Below are positions 7,457 through 12,701 of a DNA stretch of 12,701 nucleotides, piece after piece. The stretch is taken from contig JABYQR010000673.1 in NCBI GenBank assembly GCA_022592445.1, positions 1 through 12,701 on the forward strand, in the 5' to 3' direction. The notes beneath the pieces are model-generated. The model searched no databases, had not been told where the DNA came from, and saw only the letters and a list, made by a program, of their open reading frames with translations. The stretch's first letter is position 1, and each line of letters starts with the position of its first letter. This DNA comes from Cytidiella melzeri (Eukaryota > Basidiomycota > Agaricomycetes > Polyporales > Irpicaceae). A program made the position numbers and the translations under genes.

Positions 7457-9120
7457 TTACTTGGACTAAAAGAACGACAGCAGTTAGCGACGAGACCTTC
7501 GATGGTACAACGCACGGTACTCACGTTCTTGCCATCGGCCCACTTCTTGCCATCGATCTCAAGGTCCCAGGCGTTGGCAGCCTCGAAGAAGGTCTTGTCG
7601 TCAGGGTTTTCAAGGTCGAGCTTCTTGAAGCTGTAAGACTCCCAGTCAGGAGCGCAATCAACAACAGGCTGGATCTCCTGTCCGCGTGCGACGAGCGCAC
7701 CGCTGATGACGGAGTTGTTCGACTCCCCGAGGACACCCATTGAGCCGAACAAATACTTGCGCGCCGCCTCGAGACGGTTGAAGAAACCGCCTATGAGGTT
7801 CGACGACATGAAAATGGCCGGCAGCTCGTCGTTGTACTTGTAGTCTACGCGCCAGATGGAGAAGCCCTCCTTGTCGAAGCTGGAGGGAAGTTCAGAACGT
7901 GCGTGCAGTCATATAACAGAGATCACTCACTTCTGGTAGAACCATTCTAAAGATCCACCTGGGCCACGGGTCTCCTTGTTGGAGTACGCGCGCTTCCAGT
8001 CCTCAAGGTTGAACGTTGACTTGGGGAGCAGGTCAAGAGGGTTCTTGGCCTTGGGCTCCTCCTTGGGAACGAGGTCATCGTCTTCTGCTTCTTCCTCCTC
8101 CTCCACTTTCTTCTTGGGCTTCTTCTCGGCTTTGGGTGCGGGGGCGGGAGCAGGTTTGGCCTCCTTCTTCTCCTTGGTAGGGGGAACGAACTGAAGAGCC
8201 TTCTCAGGATACTCAATCGGACCGAAAATATCCTTCAACGAAGGTTGGTTCACAATAGTCTCGGCATGGCGGATAACATTGGGGAATTTTTTGCGCAGCT
8301 CCGCGTCCAATACGACACGGTTGGCGTTAATGAAGACGGACGCAAGGGTAATATCCGCAAGGCTGATACGTTCGTCGACAAGGAATGTACGAGTAGAAAG
8401 GTGGGATTCTACGGTGGTCAACCCGCGAAGAGCGCGCTCAACGAAGGCTGTGTGCAACTGTTATATTCCAAGTCAGCACATGTGATCGATATTTGTTCCC
8501 GACGGCAACTCACAGGCTTGGTGTATTGCAGAATTCCGAGACAAAGCAGGTTGGCTGTGTTAGTAGGTGCTCCGATCTCGCTATCAGCAACTGAAATCCA
8601 TTGGTCTACAAGGGCGGCGGCCTTGGGATCGGATGGAAGGAGGCCAGAATTTGGTGCAAGCGATGCAACTTTGTAAAAACGGAGTCAGCAAACCGTCTTC
8701 AGAAGAAAATATGATGAGCGAGTCAGAATCTGGTTAAAGTCTCGACATGGTGATTAAGACAGGGATAACTGACAGTGAATGTTTCTCATCACGCTCGCTC
8801 TCATGAGGAGGAGCGACATCGTAAACGAAAGCTGTACTCACCGTAACGCGCGATGGCAGAGGTCTCGAAGAGGTGGAGACCATCCTTGGTTTCGAGAGCC
8901 GGAATCTTGCCATGGGGAAACTTTGCAAGGAATTCTGGCTTCTTGTTGTCCTCGAAGTGAGTGTAGGACTCTGGCAAGTCAAGCTTCAAACCCGCAAACG
9001 CAGCAACTGCACGGATCTAGGAGACTCGGTCTTCATCTGAATCATTCTGTACGGTGCAATGTGACTTACGCGCTTGCCCTGCGCCTATTGAGGAATTGTC
9101 CAGAGTGTTCCAAGAGACAT
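7457..9120 (-). CDS. EEF1G: Translation elongation factor eEF1B gamma, six exons, in-frame TAG at codon 12
   Basis: eEF1B gamma is the scaffold subunit of the cytosolic complex that reloads eEF1A with GTP. Exons on -: 9120-9070, 9016-8842, 8668-8514, 8457-7931, 7879-7525 and 7465-7457. All introns are GT-AG with phase kept (53, 173, 56, 51 and 59 nt). The product is 423 codons, normal for the family. Residues 1-10 are MSLGTLWTIP. The GST N domain covers roughly 1-80 (PEFLAKFPHGKIPALE, FETSAIARYVA) and the GST C domain about 90-200 (VDQWISVADSEI, STRTFLVDERISLADITLAS). A KE/PA-rich linker spans about 215-262. The EF1G domain begins at KNPLDLLPKSTFNLEDWKRA (265-284) and holds FMSSNLIGGFFNRLEAARK and NNSVISG, ending KWADGKN-SK. 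Codon 12 is TAG (9087-9085) where the family has a residue, usually Gln-like here. Everything else looks intact. Identity is certain; whether the allele is functional is open. Confidence 0.93.
9085..9087 (-). other. In-frame TAG at codon 12 of the eEF1B gamma gene
   Basis: The first exon reads ATG to CAA for 11 codons, then TAG GCG CAG GGC AAG CGC before the GTAAGT donor. Both sides are conserved eEF1B gamma sequence in the same frame, so the TAG lies inside the coding exon. One C-to-T change from CAG would explain it, in a CpA context on the coding strand. The next downstream Met in frame lies far inside the protein, so reinitiation would lose the GST N domain. Confidence 0.8.
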
Positions 9121-9216
9121 TTTGTTTGAAGCAGAGAGAGAATGAGTAGGAAAGAGGTGGAGGTTGCAGTTGAAGAGAAAGATGGAGACGATAGCTTTCG
9201 AATCTGAAAAATCTCA
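9121..9216 (-). promoter_or_regulatory. Pyrimidine-rich leader/promoter of eEF1B gamma
   Basis: On the - strand the bases before the ATG are a CT-rich run (CTTTCTCTTC..., CTCATTCTCTCTCTGC) ending CAAACAAA directly before ATG. Such CT-boxes and an A-rich start context are typical of highly expressed fungal housekeeping genes. No clear TATA box is seen. Confidence 0.5.
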
Positions 9217-9476
9217 AGGCACGTGGAAACATCGATCAATCTGTCGGACGCGCGCCTACGGACACTGCACATCAGGGTCCATCATCATCGAAAAATAGTC
9301 GTTAAATATCTGGAATATTATTTATATATTGTGCGAATATCCTTGGTGCCCAATATTGGTGAGATATTTTGTAAGGAAATGTGCGGGACGTCAACAGCTA
9401 GCGCTGCGCGCGCGCTGTATACTATATGATTGACATACTTGAATTTGAACGAATACATCGCACCAAGACACTCACA

Positions 9477-9794
9477 ATGTCAGAAGCACCACTGGAATCT
9501 CGGCTCGCATGGAAGAAGGTCGAGCCAGTCATTCAGGGCGATCCGGACTCGCACGCTGCCCTTACGCAAGTGATTTTGTTGGCGGCATCTTTTGTCGCGC
9601 TCAAAGACGGCTTCAATGGCGACGATAACATGTCCGCCAACATTGTCAATTTCGCCTGCACGATAGAGATGTGTATCACTCAGGCATGCATGGTAACCAG
9701 TGCACAAGAGCTATCCTTTGCATGCCGGAAGCTTGTGAAGTCTGTCGAGCTTCTTTGGCAGCGGCGCACCAAGCATATATGCATGCAATCTTAA
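9477..9794 (+). CDS. Unrecognised protein, 105 residues (putative)
   Basis: The ATG at 9477 has a favourable CTCACAATG context, and the frame runs to TAA at 9792-9794. An in-frame upstream ATG (9426) exists but is in a weaker setting. The product starts MSEAPLESRLAWKKVEPVIQ and is mostly helical in character, with a hydrophobic stretch LTQVILLAASFVAL (about 31-44) and five cysteines (FACTIEMCITQAC, FACRK, ICMQS). No signal peptide or domain is recognised. A following frame (up to 9928, ending at a GTGAGT donor after LSRLLQ) also looks protein-like, so the real gene may be spliced and longer. Divergent from eEF1B gamma, with about 350 bases between the two start codons. Confidence 0.4.
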   Translation: MSEAPLESRLAWKKVEPVIQGDPDSHAALTQVILLAASFVALKDGFNGDDNMSANIVNFACTIEMCITQACMVTSAQELSFACRKLVKSVELLWQRRTKHICMQS

Positions 9795-10298
9795 GTACAA
9801 ATGTATCTGCAGTTAACACAATAACTGATGTTTGTCTTGTTAATGTCAAGAACCTCCCTGGCTCTGCCGGAAACTGTCAATATCTGTGGTTCGCATGCGC
9901 AGCACTCTCTCGCTTGCTACAAGTGAGTATCATGAATTTGGTATGCGCTCTCATGTCTGAAGATCAATAGACAAACTACTCTCAATGACTACTTCACTGT
10001 GACACAAAAACTGGCCCATAATCAGTGCCGTGCCATTTATCCGCAGGCTCAACGGTCAGTGTCTCACCTCCAAAACTGCTCAGTATAAACAGCTCTCACA
10101 CATTCATTCACAGACTCCCCTCGTTTTGCCAACTCCCAATTGACATTTACTTCTGCATTGTTGCTCCAGTTTCAAGATCCAAGTATCCGGCCTTGGACGT
10201 GTTGTTGGCACCGTCTGGATATCATACAAGCACGCGAGCTGGAATGTATGATCTCAAATCACTGTAACAAAGTGGAATATGTGTGCGAGGGGTAGAGG
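9795..10298. other. Stretch between the 9477 ORF and the copia LTR
   Basis: It may hold further exons of the 9477 gene: 9815-9928 reads TDVCLVNVKNLPGSAGN in one frame, with a donor near 9928 and CAG acceptors near 10046 and 10112. I cannot join these into a convincing model. No repeat or RNA gene is seen. Confidence 0.3.
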
Positions 10299-10813
10299 CT
10301 GTTAAGCTTCGAAGATGAGTCTTATTATTCTTGCTGCTTCAGCAGCTCTGCTTATATACATGTCTGTATCTACTTATGTAAGCGACTACTATACATGTCT
10401 ACTTCAGCTATTCTACTGTATTACTAAGTGCATGACTCATGCATGACTCATGCTATGCATGCATGACTCATTGTATGACTAGGCTCAGCACTTGTACCAG
10501 AGGTGTACATAATGAGTAAATGACTCATGCTAGTACTTGTCCTCAGATGTATGCTTTAGGCATCCTCTGGAGTCATACGTGCTTTCCATGTCATTTCCTA
10601 TGCTACTAGAACACAGGCGTACATATATGTATAGTATTACTACAACCCATATCTGTACGTCTCAGCTAATGTGATGGTTACTACTAGAGTTTCCATATAC
10701 GGCTGCATAATTCCCATACTAAGACTGTGGGAACTCTGCTACCTAAAGCGTCCTTGTAATAAGGCGTGGGAAACTACATATCATATCATATTATATTATA
10801 TATAGTTTTAACA
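10299..10813 (-). repeat. 3' LTR of a Ty1/copia element, 515 bp
   Basis: On the - strand the LTR starts TGTTAAAAC at 10813, directly after a polypurine tract, and ends ...TTAACA at 10299. The 6-base ends TGTTAA/TTAACA are inverted repeats, as expected for an LTR (TG...CA). The length is typical. Inside are a TATA-rich AT run at the U3 start (10777-10805), the hairpin TTCCCA/TGGGAA (10711-10733) and a cluster of TGACTCA sites (10433-10527). The partner LTR lies outside the window, so identity between LTRs and the target duplication cannot be checked. The flanking five bases on the left are GAGGC. Confidence 0.8.
10433..10527. promoter_or_regulatory. Cluster of four TGACTCA (Gcn4/AP-1 type) sites in the LTR
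   Basis: Perfect TGACTCA occurs at 10433, 10444, 10464 and 10521, most within ATGACTCATGC. A near-match TGAGTAA lies at 10513, forming an inverted pair with the last site, and TGAGTC occurs at 10315. TGACTCA is the known site of bZIP activators of the Gcn4/CPC1 group. That they act here is inference. Confidence 0.5.
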
Positions 10814-10826
10814 CTCCCACTTAACC
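10814..10826 (-). other. Polypurine tract of the copia element
   Basis: Between the pol stop and the LTR the - strand reads GGTTAAGTGGGAG, ending exactly at the TG of the LTR. A purine run at this place primes plus-strand synthesis in LTR retroelements. Its position fixes the LTR boundary. Confidence 0.8.
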
Positions 10827-10832
10827 GTTACA

Positions 10833-12701
10833 TTAGTGAGTGTTTAGATCAATTAGACCTAATCTCCCACTGAAGTATGATTGCTTCTGAAATGCCAATG
10901 ACTTTGTCATGATATCAGCAATCTGTTCTTCAGTTGGAACTGCATATAGTTCGGCATTCTTATTTGCGACAAACTCTCTAACATAATGATATCGAATGTC
11001 AATATGCTTTGAGCGTGACTCTATCTTTGGATTCTTGGTGAAGTAAATAGCACCATGATTATCACAGCATAGAATGGTAGGCTCTTGCTGTTTTAAATCC
11101 AATTCTTTGAGCACGGTGCGCAACCAATAACATTGCTTGGAAGTTTCGCACAACGCCATGTATTCTGATTCCATTGATGATAGAGCAACGGTTTTCTGCT
11201 TTTTAGAAGTCCAGGAAATTGCTCCTTCAGCCAAAAGAAATACATATCCTGTTGTCGAATGTCTGTCGTCTTTATTCTCAGCCCAGTCTGCATCCGAATA
11301 ACCAATAATACCAGCGTTACTTGATCCATTATACTTGATCGCATAGGACTGCGTTCCAAGCAAATATTCCAGTATATATTTAGCTGATTTATAATGGTGG
11401 TCAGTTGGATTTGACATGTACTGTGAAAGACGTATGACTGCATATGAAACGTCTGGTCTAGTACCAATCATAACATATATAAGTGTGCCAATCAACGCTT
11501 GATACTGTCTCAGTAAACCAGAATCTGCTTTGTAGTCAGAATCTGCCTTCTGTAGTACAGCACCTGAAGGTAATGGTGTCCGAGCAGGATTAGCATTTGC
11601 CATATTAAATCGTTTTAAAGCCTCTTGAATATACAACTCTTGGTCAAGTAGAATCGTTTTAGCTTTACGATCTCTCTGCACACGCATGCCTAGAATAAGC
11701 TTAGCTTCTCCTAAGTCACACATCTCATAGCGATCCATAAGATTTTTCTTAAGTGCAGACATAGCAAGTTTACTATTTCCTATCGGAAATATATCGTCAA
11801 CATATAGAATGAGAATTAAATTCCCCCCTTGTTGCCGATATACGTAAACACCAGCATCTGAATGAATCTGGTCAAAGCCTAATTCTATCAGAGTGTTATG
11901 AATTTTGATATTCCATGTTCGTGAAGCTTGTTTAAGTCCATAAATGGCTTTCTTCAGCAAACAAACATGGTTCTCCGTTCCCTTCTCCACAAACCTTCTG
12001 GTTGTTCCATATAGATTTCTTCATCCAGTTCGCCGTAAAGGAAAGCTGTTTTCACATCCAATGCCTCAATTTCCCAATCTTCGAGTGCAGCTATAGCTAG
12101 TAGCATGCGTATGGATTCAAAACGTGCGACTGGTGAGAAAGTTTCTTGATAATCAATTCCTTCAACTTGGGTGAATCCTTTTGCAACAAGACGCGCTTTA
12201 TATCGACCATCAGACTTTATGGTGAAGACCCATTTGCATTTCACAATTTTGCGTGATGCGTCTGGTCGTCGTACAAGCATCCAAGTTTTATTCTTCATTT
12301 GAGAATCAATTTTGTCTTGTGCAGCAGCAAACCATTGATCCCGATCATCTCTTTTCATTGCCTGCTTCCACGTCTGTGGATATTCATTGATTGAATAAGC
12401 AGTAATTGAATTAAGAGTCTGTCATCAATTTCTGCAGAATCATCATCATCAGTTAAGCCTCCTGATAGAGTTTGATGTTCTGGACCCGGTTCAACGGAAG
12501 GTGATCTCGAGGGTTGACGTGATGACGTTCCTGATCGCAAAGGTATCCATAATCTGGATGGCCCTGCCACTGGAGATCTCGCGCGTGTTCTCGAGTTCCA
12601 TTCGGCTCTCAAACAAAGCTCATTTTGTTCTTCCTTTTTGTCCTTAGCCACTTGCTTTTCTAAAGCTTTCTGCATATCCACCGGCCGCATGGAAAGTTTA
12701 G
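10833..12701 (-). pseudogene. copia pol fragment (reverse transcriptase and RNase H) with two frameshifts
   Basis: Three frames follow one another on -. From 12701 to about 12420 runs a Ser/Pro/Arg-rich linker after integrase (RSPVAGPSRLW, then acidic DDDDSAEID). Frame then shifts near 12415-12420 and RT begins: QTWKQAMKRDD, KCKWVFTIKSDGRYKARLVA, KGFTQVEGIDYQETFSPVAR and LDVKTAFLYGELDEEIYMEQ. A second shift lies near 11991, in a short T run after MEQPEG; each break fits loss of one base. The third frame (about 11990-10833) has KKAIYGLKQASRTW and the catalytic YVDD (11804-11793). It also has GTLIYVMIGTRPDVSYAV and RNase H with YSDADW, SSMESEYMAL, CDNHGAI and RSKHIDIRYHYVRE, and ends DLNTH. Catalytic residues seem kept, so the frameshifts are the main damage. 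Sequencing error could also explain either shift. Confidence 0.88.

Larger units (their letters stand above)
10299..12701 (-). mobile_element. Ty1/copia LTR retrotransposon, 3' part
   Basis: Reading on -, the window enters the element between integrase and reverse transcriptase. It runs through RT and RNase H to the pol stop (10833), a polypurine tract and the 3' LTR. The order RT then RNase H directly before the LTR is that of Ty1/copia pol (integrase before RT). Gag, protease, integrase and the 5' LTR lie beyond the right edge. Frameshifts in pol suggest this copy is no longer autonomous. Confidence 0.9.

Noticed and set aside
7521..7809. Other-frame ORFs and + strand frames across 7451-8676
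   Set aside because: They are shadows of the eEF1B gamma exons, whose homology and splice phase are unambiguous.
9017..9232. Alternative upstream start for eEF1B gamma that would avoid the TAG
   Set aside because: This frame reads through the exon out of register with the conserved residues and joins exon 2 in the wrong phase.
11093..11467. 124-codon - frame inside copia pol
   Set aside because: Shadow of the RNase H coding frame.
1..12701. tRNA, rRNA, CRISPR or bacterial operon features
   Set aside because: No B-box-like GGTTCGAATCC with a matching cloverleaf, no spaced identical repeats, and gene structure is clearly eukaryotic.

Overview
The window looks like nuclear DNA of a filamentous fungus, most likely a basidiomycete (Agaricomycete-type). 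Spliced genes carry short introns of about 44-60 nt with GTRNGY-type donors and YAG acceptors. Start codons sit behind pyrimidine-rich leaders. Protein families and transposon types fit that group. There are no operons, Shine-Dalgarno sites, CRISPR arrays or recognisable tRNA/rRNA genes. All identifications come from reading the sequence and from memory of protein families; no search was run.

Layout. 1-538 (+) is the 3' end of a spliced transposon-type protein gene entering from the left. About 840-1526 (+) is a decayed, frameshifted relic of a Golgi pH regulator (GPHR/GPR89-like) gene. Three copies of a short dispersed repeat rich in CTACG/CGTAG lie at about 598-708, 1644-1830 and 5127-5224; they share one terminal sequence and the middle copy is inverted. 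2260-4130 is GC- and pyrimidine-rich, with a good TATA box (2901), a Cys/Pro-rich 175-codon ORF (3060-3587) and a CTGCGTT-rich tract. 4148-4703 (-) is a three-exon remnant of a GH3 beta-glucosidase in which a PA14-type segment is joined directly to the C-terminal fibronectin-III-like segment. 5226-6000 holds no recognisable gene.

The right half has the better genes. 6113-6621 (+) is a two-exon small secreted protein with an AT-hook-like basic motif. 6797-7219 (+) has weak coding signal. 7457-9120 (-) is a six-exon gene for eEF1B gamma (GST domain, KE-rich linker, EF1G domain), complete except for an in-frame TAG at codon 12. 9477-9794 (+) is an unrecognised 105-residue ORF. 10299-12701 (-) is the 3' part of a Ty1/copia retrotransposon: a 515-bp LTR with TGTTAA/TTAACA ends, a polypurine tract, and pol (RT and RNase H) broken by two frameshifts. 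Its LTR carries a cluster of perfect TGACTCA (Gcn4/AP-1 type) sites.

Overall this is an accessory, repeat-invaded region where fragments of ordinary genes and transposons surround one housekeeping gene. I found no multi-gene system working together. The items most worth checking are the stop codon in eEF1B gamma, the internally fused GH3 remnant, the dispersed repeat family and the TGACTCA-rich LTR.
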